Origin: Alviniconcha marisindica
Lineage: Eukaryota > Mollusca > Gastropoda > Provannidae
Assembly: GCA_018857735.1 (NCBI GenBank)
Contig: JABMCL010000658.1
Coordinates: forward strand, 307,501 to 371,500
DNA: 64,000 nucleotides
Direction of reading: 5' to 3'
The position numbers and the translations under genes are program-made. The notes under the pieces are model-generated. The model was given only the letters and a program-made list of their open reading frames with translations. It was not told the DNA's origin and did not search any database. Of the stretch, positions 1-12,546 are shown one piece after another. Positions within the stretch are counted from its first letter, which is position 1, and every line of letters begins with the position of its first letter.

Positions 1-335
1 TGTGTGTCATGGTGTGTGTATGCGTGTGAGTGAGAGTGAGACTGTGAGAGAGAAAGGAGGGATGGGGTGGGGCGCGGGGGGGGGGGAGGGGCAGAGAAGA
101 ATAAACAGGTTGGGACAGGAAGGAGGGGATGGAGTTGCCGTGGGGGGCGGTGGAGGGTGGTGGGGTGGGGAAAGAAGAGACACTGACCCAGAAACTAGCC
201 TTTCTGTGCCGTGTTGTCTGACGGCTTTCATCCAGACTGAAACGAAGACAACCTAATCAGTCTCGCGGCATTAAACTAGGTATACCGCAAAAACCATAGG
301 CACAGTTTCCCGCCTTTGCTCTTGGGAGGTCAAAC

Positions 336-1426
336 GAGTTCGTCCAACACGCTCACACACGTCATCTCTTGGACGCAATGCACCGTCCGTTCAGTCAGAG
401 TTCATTCGTCAAACACGCTCACACTGACACGTCATCTCTTGGACGCAATGCACCGTCCGTTCAGTCGAGTTCATTCGTCAAACACGCACACCCCTAGGCA
501 CGTCATCTCTTGACCTATGCACCGTCCGTTCAGTCAGAGTTCATTCGTCCAACACGCTCACACACGTCATCTCTTGGACGCAATGCACCGTCCGTTCAGT
601 TAGAGTTCATTCGTCAAACACGCTCACACTGACACGTCATCTCTTGGACGCAATGCACCGTCCGTTCAGTTCAGCGTTCATTCGTCAAACACGCTCACAC
701 TGACACGTCATCTCTGGACGAATGCACGTCCGTTCAGAGGTTCATTCGTCAAACACCTCACACTGACACGTCATCTCTTGGACGCAATGCACCGTCCGTT
801 CAGTCAGCGTTCATTCGTCAAACACGCTCACACTGACACGTCATCTCATGGACGCAATGCACTGTCCGTTCAGAGTTCATTCGTCAAACACCTTCACACT
901 GACACGTCATCTCTTGGACGCAATGCACCGTCCGTTCAGTCAGAGTTCATTCGTCAAACACACTCAGTGACTCACACACGTCATCTCTTGGACGCAACGC
1001 ACTGTCCGTTCAGTTAGAGTTCATTCGTCAAACACGTTCACACTGACACGTCATCTCTTGGACGCAATGCACCGTCCGTTCAGTCAGGTTCATTCGTCAA
1101 ACACGCTCACACACGTCATCTCTTGGACGCAACGCACTGTCCGTTCAGTTAGAGTTCATTCGTCAAACACGTTTACACACTTCATCTCTTGGACGCAACC
1201 GTCCGTTCAGTTAGAGTTCATTCGTCAAACACGTTCACACACTTCATCTCTTGGACGCAATGACCGTCCGTTCAGTTAGAGTTCATTCGTCAAACACGCT
1301 CACACTACACGTCATCTCTTGGACGCAATGCACCGTCCATTCAGTCAGAGTTCATTCGCCAAACACGTTCACACTGACACGTCATCTCTTGGACGCGATG
1401 CACCGTCCGTTCAGTCAGAGTTCATT
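336..1426. repeat. Minisatellite, about 70-bp unit, about 16 copies
   Basis: Tandem units each containing TTCATTCGTCAAACACG, CACGTCATCTCTTGGACGCA and CACCGTCCGTTCAGT. Unit length varies from about 60 to 73 bases through loss or gain of a CTGACA step. It lies in the RGS7 intron after exon 4. Apparent ORFs in it are repeat artefacts. Confidence 0.95.
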
Positions 1427-1734
1427 TAGTCCGCTAATCACTTCAGCCGCGCCTTTTCAAATAATCGATGCCACAAGACAGGGTGTGTCACAGATTAGCA
1501 TAGTTTCTAGCGAGAAGAAAGAGAATTGAAGTGACAGAGAGCTTCGGGGGGTGGGGGTGGGAGGGGAGGAGAGAGAAGAAGAAGACACAGGTTGGGGCTG
1601 GGAAGGGGAAGGAATCGGGATGATTACTTACTTTGTCTGTTTGTTACTTGATTGGAAAGTTAGACAAATATTTTTTTTTAAAGAAAGAAAGAAAAAGGTC
1701 AAATGTTATTAGCTATGGCGATGACCATCGAGGC

Positions 1735-1817
<83 letters not shown>

Positions 1818-1825
1818 CGTGCGCG
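1735..1825. repeat. (TG)n microsatellite
   Basis: About 39 TG repeats ending in TGCG variants. The rest of 1-2139 outside this and the minisatellite is G-rich or C-rich low-complexity DNA (about 55-180 and 2037-2080) with no gene. Confidence 0.95.
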
Positions 1826-2139
1826 TGTCTGTGCGGCGTTAACAACCAATTTCCTTCCGTCCTCAGTGCGTGCGTGTGTGTGAGTGGGTAGTGTGTATGA
1901 ACCGAACGCAGCCTGCTTTAAGGCACACTTGTTGTTGTCACGCTCTCCACTGAACCAACCTCAGCCGGAAACGCAGCGCAAGCCACCATTTATCTTAACC
2001 GTCTACCGTCTCATCATCGTAATCGATATCCTAACCACCTCCCCCCCACCCCCCCTCTCCCTCCCCTTTCATCATCGGTACTCCCAGACAAACATAACCC
2101 TGACTCCGCTCCACACTTCTTTCAGCCCTCTACTATAAG

Positions 2140-2361
2140 ACCCTGGTCCACGGCCTCCGTCCCTTTGTCCATCACTTCCTACTGAAACCTTAAAATGGCT
2201 CTCATCGCTGCCCATCTTAATGCAGGAATCATTCTGGTGCTGACAGTGTAGCGATAGGTATATAATCTCCCTCTCCCCTCACCTCCATACCCCCCTTCTC
2301 CCCGTCCCTAATAAGCCTTATGGTTTCTGTGGACGTTAAGCACCGTGTTTACTTACTTACT
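2140..2361 (+). repeat. SINE family A, headless copy
   Basis: Matches the body and tail of the full copy at 6404-6718: GGCTCTCATCGCTGCCCATC, GTGTAGCGATAGGTATATA, a C-rich stretch, then GGTTTCTGTGGACGTTAAGC and a (TTAC)n tail. The tRNA-like head is missing. It sits about 84 bases past the exon 4 donor of RGS7. Confidence 0.85.
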
Positions 2362-2444
2362 CCGTCCCGCCTCAGTCCAGCTCCGCCCTGCAGTAGAATG
2401 TTTGTTGTATGCCGTGGCCAAAAACGAACAAGGGGTTCACCCAC

Positions 2445-2551
2445 CTGAAACCTGTAGTAGGTGTTGTCGTTTTTGACGGTGAGCATATGGTCGTCGATGG
2501 GGAAGAAGTAGCCGTGGGAAGCCATGAGGTGAGCCAGGTGCAGGGCCTCCA
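2445..2551 (-). CDS. RGS7: RGS7/RGS6 ortholog, coding exon 4 (end of DEP domain)
   Basis: Acceptor TTGCAG, 107 coding bases entering in phase 1 and leaving in phase 0, donor GTGGGT. With the carried G it reads [20 protein letters not shown] followed by [22 protein letters not shown], (A/S)HGYFFPI-D-H and YRFQ are near-identical to vertebrate RGS7 and complete the DEP domain. In the family the next exon begins the PYFWPSNCWEPE block; no such sequence lies between 1 and 2444, so the gene continues past the left edge. A 51-bp minisatellite starts 16 bases upstream of the acceptor and a SINE-A fragment ends about 84 bases past the donor. Confidence 0.96.
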
Positions 2552-2567
2552 CTGCAACACAACGCAC

Positions 2568-3220
2568 CTTTTCCGTTAGTTGCTGGATTCAGCGTTGATA
2601 ATTGGTATTATTTTAGCACTTTTCCGTTACGTTAATAAACTGTGTTATTATTATTACAGCTCTTTTCCGTTCGTTACTGGATTCAGCGTTGATAATCAAT
2701 ATTATTTTAGCACTTTCTCCGTTTGTTAGTATATTCAGCGTTGATAATCTGTATTATTTTAGCACTTTTTCCGTTAGTTACTCGATTTTGCGTTGATGAT
2801 CTTATTATTTTAGCACTTTTCCGTTAGTTACTGGTTTTAGCGTTGATAATCCATATTATTTTAGCACTTTTCCGTTAGTTACTCGATTTAGCGTTGATAA
2901 TCTGTATTATTTTAGCACTTTTCCATTAGTTGCTATATTCAGCGTTGATAATCTGTATTATTTTAGCACTTTTTCCGTTAGTTACTCGATTTTGCGTTGA
3001 TGATCTGTATTATTTTAGCACTTTTCCGTTAGTTACTGGTTTTAGCGTTGACAATCCGTATTATTTTAACACTTTTCCGTTAGTTACTGGATCTAGCGTT
3101 GACAATCCCTATTATTTTAACACTTTTTCCGTTAGTTACTGGATCTAGCGTTGACAATCCGTATTATTTTAACACTTTTCCGTTAGTTACTGGATCTAGC
3201 GTTGATAACGTCTATTATTG
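2568..3220. repeat. Minisatellite, about 51-bp unit, about 12 copies
   Basis: Units share TTTTCCGTTAGTTACTGG, AGCGTTGATAATC and TATTATTTTAGCAC. The array begins 16 bases upstream of the RGS7 exon 4 acceptor, inside intron 3. One unit (about 2625-2665) is degenerate. Confidence 0.93.
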
Positions 3221-3378
3221 CATCACATACACCGCCACATCAACCGCGGAAAGATATATCACGGGAAGAACACAAGTCATAACATCGCAAATCACACAAA
3301 AGCTCATTTTACTGTTATGACACACGCCAGTCTACATTTGAAAAGGATTGAGGAGGAGCAGGAGGAGGTTGGGGGGGT

Positions 3379-3413
<35 letters not shown>

Positions 3414-5020
3414 GTTGACGTCGAGTGAACCAGAACGGCAGAAATCTAAATGGCCCGCATTCGTCCTGGCAGAACAGGCGAAGCATGCTAAGCTATGTAT
3501 AACTCCGACCTGAGAGAACTTTTCGTTAGCTTTAGACACTCTCAGCAGATGCGATCTTAATACAGCGGAATCGCAACACAGAAAACAACAACAACAACAA
3601 CAACAACCAAACACCACCGCATCAGGGGAGGACACCGAGCCTTCCCTGACACAGACATATGTATGACAGTCAAGAGTAGAACAGTCCACTTTGTCATAAA
3701 TTTCTTCTGATTAGTGTGTGTGCGTGCGCGCTGCTGCTGCTGCAGTCAGATTGTCCTTCGCGTGTAATAATTTCTGCGAGTTATGACGGGGAGGGGAGTG
3801 GAGCGGCGCGATAAACGACGGGTGTTCAGGGACAGGTAGAATGACATCTTGCCCCCCCGCCCCGCCCCCCCCCCCAACCCCTCACACACACACACCACCC
3901 CCCCACACGCACACACACACACTTACACACACACCTACCCACCCGCCCACCCACCCACACACACACACACACATTTATCATTCACAAAGGTTGCTACACA
4001 ACTAACACCTCCTTTCTAGCACCGCTATGTGCTGGCGACTAACCGAAACAGCAAGGTTATACAAACCCCAAACCGAAGGAGCGTGACCGACGTGTCGCTG
4101 TCATAGATACCCCGACAGTAGGCAGTAGCTAAATTGCGTGTTTATACACTTTTTGTAATCAATAAAGTGTGCACCATCGCAACGCGGCGGCGAACCTAAG
4201 CGGTCGAGTGGATGGCAAGTCCATACACAACTGGCGCCGGGCAACATTATCAGCTCAATCAGGCTGCGCAACAGCTGCGCAAGATCCATCCCCCCCCCCC
4301 TCCCCCCTCTCCACCCCCCGCCCCACCCCCCCACCCCACCCCACCGACCCGGGCATGCCGTACGCATGCGCACGGCAAGCTACCAGAGACACCACCTTAG
4401 GCGCACTGGACACCAGCACGTGCGGCAGGTCGGAAACTGTTACAGCGTTACCTAGGTTGAACCCAATTTCCACTCCACTTATCAAAGAAAAAAAGAAAAA
4501 GGAAAAGAAAAGGACCAAAAAAAAAGAAGAAGAAAGAAGTGCACGTGGACAGGCGCCGCTCGTGAACTTGAGCCTCTCTCTCTCGGTTTATGATCGCTGC
4601 AAAGTGCACACGCAACCCCCCCTTTTATTTTATTATATATATATATATATATAAAATTAAAAAAATCAAATAATTTAACTAAACAACAACAACAAACACA
4701 CACACACACATAATTATTAAAAAACTCGCTGCTTCAGCCGGAAGAATCGAGGCAGAAATAAAAGCGCTGTTTACAATCTTTTAAAGCACCCCCCCCCCCC
4801 CCCCCCTCGCCCCTTAAAAAACCGGTCGGAAGTGGTGTCAGTGAGACCATACACTTCAGACACCAGTTGAAAGTGTTGTCCACCTCTGCGTTCTGCCATT
4901 GCCAAGGCAGGAACAAAAGCCGCTTCCTTCGCCGTTTTCGGCCGGGCTGACTCGTGCCATAGAGCGGGCAGCAGACTGGCAGCTCTATGCTCGTGCCGCG
5001 GCGACGTCGTTCTTACGCTG

Positions 5021-5180
5021 GTGATGCGTTTATGCCTCATCAAAGATAGTAAGCTACGCAAGTTGTAAGCAAGTGGTCAGAAATACTATCCGACCCCTTG
5101 GTGATGCGTTTATGCCTCATCAAAGATAGTAAGCTACGCAAGAGGTAAGCAAGTGGTCAGAAATACTATCCGACCCCTTG
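5021..5180. repeat. Perfectly phased 80-bp tandem duplication
   Basis: Two adjacent 80-base copies starting GTGATGCGTTTATGCCTCAT and ending CTATCCGACCCCTTG, differing only at two bases (GTTG versus GAGG). A decayed third echo (TATCCGACACCTTC) lies near 5297. Confidence 0.95.
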
Positions 5181-5613
5181 TTGTCTAAAATAAGACTCTC
5201 TCACACACCTTGCTTAGATTAAGCGGTTAGAAAAAGAAGATGAAGAAGAAAAAAGAAAAGAAAAAAGAAAGAAAAAAGAAAAAGAAAAAAGAAATATATC
5301 CGACACCTTCTTCGTGGCAATAAGTGGTCAAAATAATACTATCCAGGAACTTGTTCACATCAAATGAAATGGTCTTAAGCTAAGGAGCAAAACGACCATT
5401 TATTAACACTATGACTATTATTATTACCGCTGTGTTACTGTCCTGTTTGTTTTGTTATCGCCAAGGTGAATAAAACCAAACAGGCGCGGACTGTGGCATC
5501 AGTCAAACTGACCCGTATGCTCAAGGCAACACCGTGCGTGTGTTGTGTATGTGTTGTGTGTGTGTATGTGTGTGCGCGCGTGCTTGGTTGCTTGCTTCTT
5601 GCGTGCGTGCGTA

Positions 5614-5627
5614 CGAGAGAGAGAGAG

Positions 5628-5685
<58 letters not shown>
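5614..5685. repeat. (GA)n microsatellite
   Basis: Uninterrupted GA run except for one GC, followed by CAG/CAC triplets. Confidence 0.95.
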
Positions 5686-5686
<1 letters not shown>

Positions 5687-6403
5687 AGCAGCAGCACCAC
5701 CACCACCAAACTGACTCTAGTGCTGCCTGCCTGACTGTGCAGACGGCTTGCCAACGACGCCACAGGCTGGCAGCTGAACTAGCCCCAGCACCGCCTGGCT
5801 CAACAACCTATACTACCAGTGCACCTTTCAGCTGCTGCCAGACGCGTGGCATGACGAGGATAGGGTGCTGGTGGCAGCTAAATTCACTCAGTTTGTTGCA
5901 CAAAAGGCACAGCTAAAAGGCCTTCAGTTCGCCAGCGTCGCGGGGGAGCCAGTGTACACTCGGTGTAGCCTACGTACTGTACACCGAAGGGATGCTGCCG
6001 CCGCTGCTGCTACTGCTGCTGCTGCTGCTGCTGCTGCGCCTGCCGCTGCGTACCAATAATGAGGATGTTTAAAATCAACAGTATTTTGGAGGCGGTACTG
6101 GGGGCGTGAGGAGTGGGTAGGAGGGCTTGAAGAGCGCACAGTCAGTCTGCGGCGCGCGTCTATTGTGTAAAGCTCGCAACGTCTGTGGCGATGTCTTAAA
6201 ATAAAAGCGGCGATCACCTGTCCACAAGACGAAATCTGCATCACAAACCCTAGAGTCGCGAAGCGCACTAGTGACGCCGGGCACCCACCAGTGACCGTTT
6301 CCCTGAAACGTATTGACTTTGGCCTTGCTCAGTATATATCAGAACAGTCTCATTATCTTTGAGACAGTATCTAGTCCATCAGATGTTGGACACTGACGAA
6401 TCA

Positions 6404-6718
6404 GAGAGCCGGTGTGGCCTAGCGGTAAGGCGTTAGGCTGGTAAGCGGAAGGACCTCGGTTCGATACCGCTTCGGCTCTCCTTTCTTTCCAAAAATTGTG
6501 GTTTGTGGACACGGTCTTGTGACTTTGTCCCTCACAATTAATGAAACATTAAAATGGTTCTCATCGCTGCCCATCTTAATGCAGGCCATTCTGATGGTGA
6601 CAGTGTAGCGATAGGTATATACTCTCCCTCTTCCCCCACCTCCATACCCCCTTCCCCCCTTCCCTAATAAGCATTATGGTTTCTGTGGACGTTAAGAACC
6701 ATGTTTACTTACTTACAG
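6404..6718 (+). repeat. SINE family A, full-length copy with tRNA-like head
   Basis: The head has an A box (TGGCCTAGCGG, 6415-6425) and a B box (GGTTCGATACC, 6458-6468) spaced as in a tRNA; the loop CTGGTAA would carry a Thr-type GGT anticodon, but the stems do not pair fully. A body with GGTTCTCATCGCTGCCCATC, a pyrimidine-rich spacer and a tail GGTTTCTGTGGACGTTAAG plus (TTAC)n follow. Flanks TGACGAATCA and TGACGAAGCA look like a target-site duplication. It is a retroposon, not a working tRNA gene. Confidence 0.88.
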
Positions 6719-7459
6719 TGACGAAGCACGCTGGACTTGCGCGCTTCTGGCCAGTCACTAGTGTACGCAAAATGTGCAAGGTCTTGGCGAACAGCTCAGT
6801 TCGACCGAGACTGAAGAGGAAGCTGCGAGTATCCGAGCTTTCTCAGTGAACTGACGAAACCTCAGGCAAGAGTTCCCCTCGAGATGACTGGTTTGGCTAA
6901 TTGCACAATAAATTAGATAAGACCGACTGCGGCGTAATCTCTGTGTGTGTACACGCTGCTACCGAGCATCGTTTAACCGCAGTTTGACAGCTCCTAACTT
7001 GAGCAGTAAACATACTCCACAGTGAGCTTCGTTGCGAAGTGTGTGTGGGGAAAAAGGTTTTCGTTGCGAAGTGTGTGCGGGAAAGTGAAAGGTTTATCAC
7101 TTCCACCGCCAACAGCAGTGCACGAATACATATAGTGCACGCACGCTTCCCGGGTAGCCTCCCGGATTATAAAGGCACATCTGTTCCATGACTGTGATTT
7201 CTAGCAGGCCTACGTTCACTGACCTCGCTCGGCCTGGTTTGCTCCGGAGTCTGAATTGGGCGCAGTCTGGCTGGCCCGAAACTATGCGCCTTAGACAACA
7301 TGTAACTTGTAAGCTGCCCCAAAACACCAGCTGGAACTGGTGCACGCTGTACACATTTTAAATATAAACTACATCCACGCTGGGACACATCAAGCGGAAA
7401 ACGACAATAGCAATGACTGCAGGCAATTCAAATCACAAAAAGCTAAACCTGCAAGAGCT

Positions 7460-7463
<4 letters not shown>

Positions 7464-7533
<70 letters not shown>

Positions 7534-7626
7534 CGGACGCACATACACACAGTGTGACAGACAAACTAACACACACAAACACTGAGCACATTCAGCTAAC
7601 TGAGAAATAATTTAAGAACAAGTTCG

Positions 7627-7691
<65 letters not shown>
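7464..7691. repeat. Paired (CA)n and (TG)n microsatellites
   Basis: (CA)n at 7464-7530 and (TG)n at 7627-7691, about 95 bases apart, so the two arms are mutually complementary and could form a long hairpin. Confidence 0.93.
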
Positions 7692-7693
<2 letters not shown>

Positions 7694-8011
7694 GCGAGAC
7701 ATGAACGGCCACAATAGTTGGTGCGACTGGAAGCTGCCCGTTTCAATTTTATCACGACTTCCATTGAATTAATTCAAATTGTGTGAACTTATTGTTTCAA
7801 AGGGACATTTATTCCAGTGACCGTCTGCGTTACACTGACCCGGCCACCGCTCCTAGCATTTCCCTCCGCCTCAATCGAACATGGCTTGGGTTCAAGACAA
7901 ATCGTCAAGTTTCAATCGGTTTACTTGACGGAGGATCGTGCCTATACCTGAATGAAAATGGTCGAAAGGCATCTGCAGCCGAAAACGCGGGAGTCTAGTT
8001 ATAGTTTTAGT

Positions 8012-8012
<1 letters not shown>

Positions 8013-8068
<56 letters not shown>

Positions 8069-8281
8069 AGGTGACTTGCAACTTGTAAACTGCCACGCTT
8101 TCTGATGTTTCTGCACATTGGTAGGAACTGTGAAACTGCATTAATCAATTGCTTAATCGTGCTTATATTTGTTTGTGGTATTGTCGCGTTTGTTTGTGTT
8201 TGTAGTATAACAAGGACTGGCTGTTAGATAGGTCCAAATGGACCTAACGCTACTATCCTGTGAGTATTAAAGTTTTCGAGT

Positions 8282-8380
<99 letters not shown>
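8013..8380. repeat. (CT)n, (CT)n and (CA)n microsatellites
   Basis: (CT)n at 8013-8066, then (CT)n at 8282-8324 running into (CA)n at 8330-8379. Confidence 0.93.
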
Positions 8381-11300
8381 CCTCATAGCTACGACATCTT
8401 GAAGCTTCCAGTTCCTCACATCCTGGCCGTCGAAGTCTGCGGCCGCTCCCTCTTTACAGTCGCTTTCGTCCAACTTGCCACCAACCATAAAACGACACAG
8501 ACTGAGGACCACAGCTGTTCCGCAACCGAGCTGTATTAATCGTGCTCTATCAAGTTAAGTCAGCGCTATAACCGGCCATTTGACATCAGCCGAATGAGCG
8601 TCTTTTTACAGTGCCCCCCCCCCCCCCCCTCCCCAACACACACTCTCTTCGCATCGCTGATCCTTCCCAGCTGTTGTGGTCACCAGCAGCACAAAATGAA
8701 GACACATGATTATACACCAGCACTGGCGCTGAGATCAACGCACACAAAACAGCGGGTGTTTGGGGTTATCACACCTGTCAGTGGAGTTTCGATACGTGGA
8801 GCACTCCAAAAACATGTAGACTAGCACGTGGCCTAGCACGTGGCAGTGCGGCGATGTCAAAAACTGAAGTTACGCATAATACGAAATAATGTTCTGTCGG
8901 TGACTGTGCAAATTCCTATAGCCTACGCCACTTTTACTTTCTGACGACCAAACAGTTCCGGACGTGCATGAGCATTCCGTATATATATATATATATATAT
9001 ACGCTGGCCGTCACAGAAGTTCATGCACGGGTTCTCACATAAAGAGCTAGAGACTTCTCGAAAACTGGATGGCTGCTTTTGGTAAGCAAAAGTCTCTACG
9101 GTCAAGGATACCTCAAAACGTTCAGGTAGCCCATCGTACCGCTTCAGCGGCCGAGCGAGGTAACATGGAGATCTCAGAAAATTCAATCGAGTAAACTTAA
9201 CTTTGGTGAAGCACAGTTTACAAGGCACAAGAGCCGACACCAGTCGGATTCAGGTCACCAGGAAATTTCCGCCGACGTCTAAAATTCCGTCGGTAATCAA
9301 CAAATGAGGACTGGACGGATTCCTGCCGGCAAAACTGAATTTTTCATGCTGATTTCGAAGCATGTCGATACTGAACGCAAACGAACGTGTTTCAACGTGA
9401 ATAATGATTCACTGTCTTATCAGAACCAGTGTAACGAGCATATTCGCGCTTTGTTATACGTTAGTTCAAGTAGGACTGAGGACATGGACTCTGAGGCACT
9501 CCAGTCGTTCGGGATCGAGGATGTGGGGCTTTACGGAAGACCAGCTGTTGAAACGGCGCAAATATCGAACTGCAGCCGCTCCTTGACCTCCTCCAATGCA
9601 CGTTTGACCGGCGAAGTGCACCGACTTACCGCGAGAATAAAAATTCCGGGGTTAAATTAAACCCTTCCCTGAGTCAAGAAGGCTCCTAAGGACGATTACT
9701 CGAACCCGGTTAATTGGTGCAAGTGGCTGAGAGGTGCGGTCTATCTGTGTGCCGCGACATGCACGAATACTTTGGCTGCGTCTTCTAGAAAGTGGACGCA
9801 TGCAATCTCTGGGATTTTCGTTCGGTCAAAATAGTCACCAGGCTTATTCACAAGTAGGTGAATTGCCCCTCTTAAAACAGAACCCCCAATGACACCTCGA
9901 CCCCGACCTTCAACAGCCGATGAGAAGAAGCTTCGTAATAATGTAGTACGGCGTCCTGTAATGTTCGGCTTGGGGCGGAGGGGGTACACACAGATATGAG
10001 CAGTCGGATGTGCAGCGTACAATGCCCGTGCTCATTCAAATCTAAGCCAGCATCCCTGGACAGAACTAGGTCAGGTCAACAACTACCGTAATGGTGAGCA
10101 GTGCGCTGATCTGATCTGTGAAGGCAATGGATTATCTAACACTAACAGTTGCCAGGGAATTTTGCACGGAATTACACAAATATTTCCGAATGCAAAGCAG
10201 ACTGATTTTGTGCCGATAAATATTCTGTACAGGCAGGAACGGCAGAAACCGGGGGTTTGTGTGTCATTTGAAATGTTGAGAATATCTTTTTATGAAGTCT
10301 GACTCCCGTGGTCGATACTAACCCGATTTTGTCTTCTGAACCCCCAGCCTGCACTGTCGATGTAAGCCACTAATCTCATTTCCTTCCTGCTGGAACTGGT
10401 TCAATGGACAGTCAAAATGGAAAGTTCACCTTACGCTGAAGTCTAACTACAAGCAAGCCAAGATTGTACAGCTGTAGTCTATACGGTCCTTGAAGCAGCC
10501 CACGGCAGCAAAGTCATATTCGACTGGACAGTCAACATGAATAGTTTGTTTGCTTGTATTTTATTTTTAAAATCAGGCCAACCGCACAGGCCCACGGCTG
10601 CAAGTCATATTCGACTGGACAGTCAACACGAACAGTTTGTCTGCTTGTTCGTCATTACTCTGTTTTTAAAATTAGTTAGCAATTGGATTTTATCGTCCTG
10701 CCAACCGCACAGGGCCACATCAAGGCAATCAAACTCCGTTATAACCAAATGCACGTTCCAAACCCCTGTAAGTCAATCCAGAAAGAAAAAAAACAATCCT
10801 TACCCAAACAGAAAACCATACAGCAAACACAATTTTCGAACAGTTAGTCCCTTCAAGATTACTCCTGTTAAAACAGCACATAAGGCTAGGACATGCTGGT
10901 ATCGTCGACCATTCCGTCTAATTTATCAATCACCACATTAAAGAAAAATATAAAAATACGGAATTGACAGAAACAATAAAGATTTTTTTTAAATATAAAT
11001 GCACAATGGCAAACACCAGTGCCAAATGGCAGCAAGCTGCACATGCCACCTACCATTTCCTGGCAGCATAACAATTACTCCTCATATAACCCTGTGTGGT
11101 TGACTGGGTCCAAAGCACTAACTAACTGCTCAACAAGAGCCATACCAAAAAGCCTAACAATGTTTGGAGAATGGACAGTTAGCAGAAACATGACCGGACA
11201 GAAAGAACAAGACTAGACAGGGAAACAAGAGAGGAGACAGGAAAGGGCAATCAAATGACAGCCCCGAGATTCCAGACAGGGGAGAGATGGGGACGTCCGA

Positions 11301-11957
11301 TATCCGTCGGTCTCCCTTCTACGGGGTCAGTTTTAAAAGTACTCCTACACTCCACTTTTTCAGTTCTCTGACGTAGTACAAACTGGGTTTGTCTCCCCAA
11401 CAGATGCTGCGTTCAGTTTGGGTCTTCAGTGGCGGTGGACTGCGGGCCATGCAACGCCACACAACCGAACGACGCTGAACCCAGTTCAGCACGAATGGTT
11501 TTCAACATCCTGGCGACTGAAAAACATCTACGACAAAAAACACCTTCCGAAGGACAGTCATCTCGAAGGAGTGGTTTACTCTCATAATGACCACAGTAAC
11601 TAAGGCACCTATGTTCAAAAGCAGTTTTATGCCTGCTCGGTGACGGTGAATCAGTGCTGGGACTGGACACGGTAGAATCGACCCGCCAGACACTGGATAA
11701 CACGCCGCAAACGCCGCTGAGCATGAGAGCTGCACAGTGTCTTGAAGAGGCATGGATCTCTTGATAACTCTGATCATAGTCATTGCGATTTATGGACACA
11801 GCCATATCTATCGACTTTAAACTCCTCAGTAAGCGGGGCGGGAGGGACAAGGGAGTTGGGGGGGGGGGGGGGGGGGGGGGGGGGGAGAGGGGGTGACAGC
11901 ACGAACCGCTGCCCATCCTAATAAGGCAGAATCACGTGGTGACAAAGCAGCCAGAGC

Positions 11958-12072
11958 TAGGCGCAGACTCGCACTCTCCCCGGTCTTCTGGGGAAACCTG
12001 GTGGGGTTTTAGTTTCCCCCAGTAGCTCTTGGGAACAACTTGGCGTTAAACCGGCCTAACGAACCAAAGCCC
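11958..12072 (+). repeat. SINE family C tail fragment
   Basis: CTCTTGGGAACAACTTGGCG, then GTTAAAC and CTAACGAACCAAA. A related tail recurs at 37490-37562 and a shorter one at 31513-31555. Only the 3' part is present. Confidence 0.5.
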
Positions 12073-12426
12073 CGGGCCTCCTTTTGGGAACAGCTTAAAA
12101 GAAAGGCGACTGACGGTGAACGAACGTCCGCCTCAACTGTACACAGTCGGTTACTAGAACAGAATGGTTACTAGGGCAAGTTTGGGGGTACTTTTTAGCG
12201 CTTTTTGACACGCGCCTATCGCAGTGGGATACAGCGGACGCAGAAACTATATATTAACTATATTTTTTTTCTCCTGTGAAGAATGCACAGCTTGGGTCCA
12301 ACTGGTCAGGCTGACCATGTATCGCGAAACAGACCTGCAGCGAACTGACACATTTCCATACTTCAAAAATTAGGTGGATGCTTCTGTCATCTCTATGTTC
12401 GTGGCTTCCCAACTATTGGGTTAGCG

Positions 12427-12458
<32 letters not shown>

Positions 12459-12513
12459 ATAACAGAACACAGAGAGAAAGTCATACACACATAAGCGCGA
12501 GTGTGTGTTGTTG

Positions 12514-12546
<33 letters not shown>

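Larger units (their letters stand above)
3221..6403. other. RGS7 intron 3, repeat-rich, no gene seen
   Basis: Holds a run of about 40 G (3371-3412), C-rich/CA tracts (3850-3972, 4283-4350), (TA)n at 4634-4652, poly-C (4789-4806), A/G-rich tract (5230-5300) and CTG/CTA triplets (5994-6050). ORFs here come from low-complexity sequence. Confidence 0.7.

Noticed and set aside
336..1426. Direct repeats resembling a CRISPR array
   Set aside because: Units are contiguous with no unique spacers, in an animal genome; it is a minisatellite.
6404..6480. Possible functional tRNA-Thr gene
   Set aside because: Promoter boxes and spacing fit a tRNA, but the acceptor and anticodon stems do not pair well and the segment continues into a SINE body repeated elsewhere.
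9304..9660. 118-codon plus-strand ORF starting with ATG
   Set aside because: No recognisable domain, no splice context and no codon pattern beyond chance; kept only as a note.
11413..11916. 167-codon minus-strand ORF with proline run
   Set aside because: The proline run is poly-G read in reverse and the remainder shows no domain.
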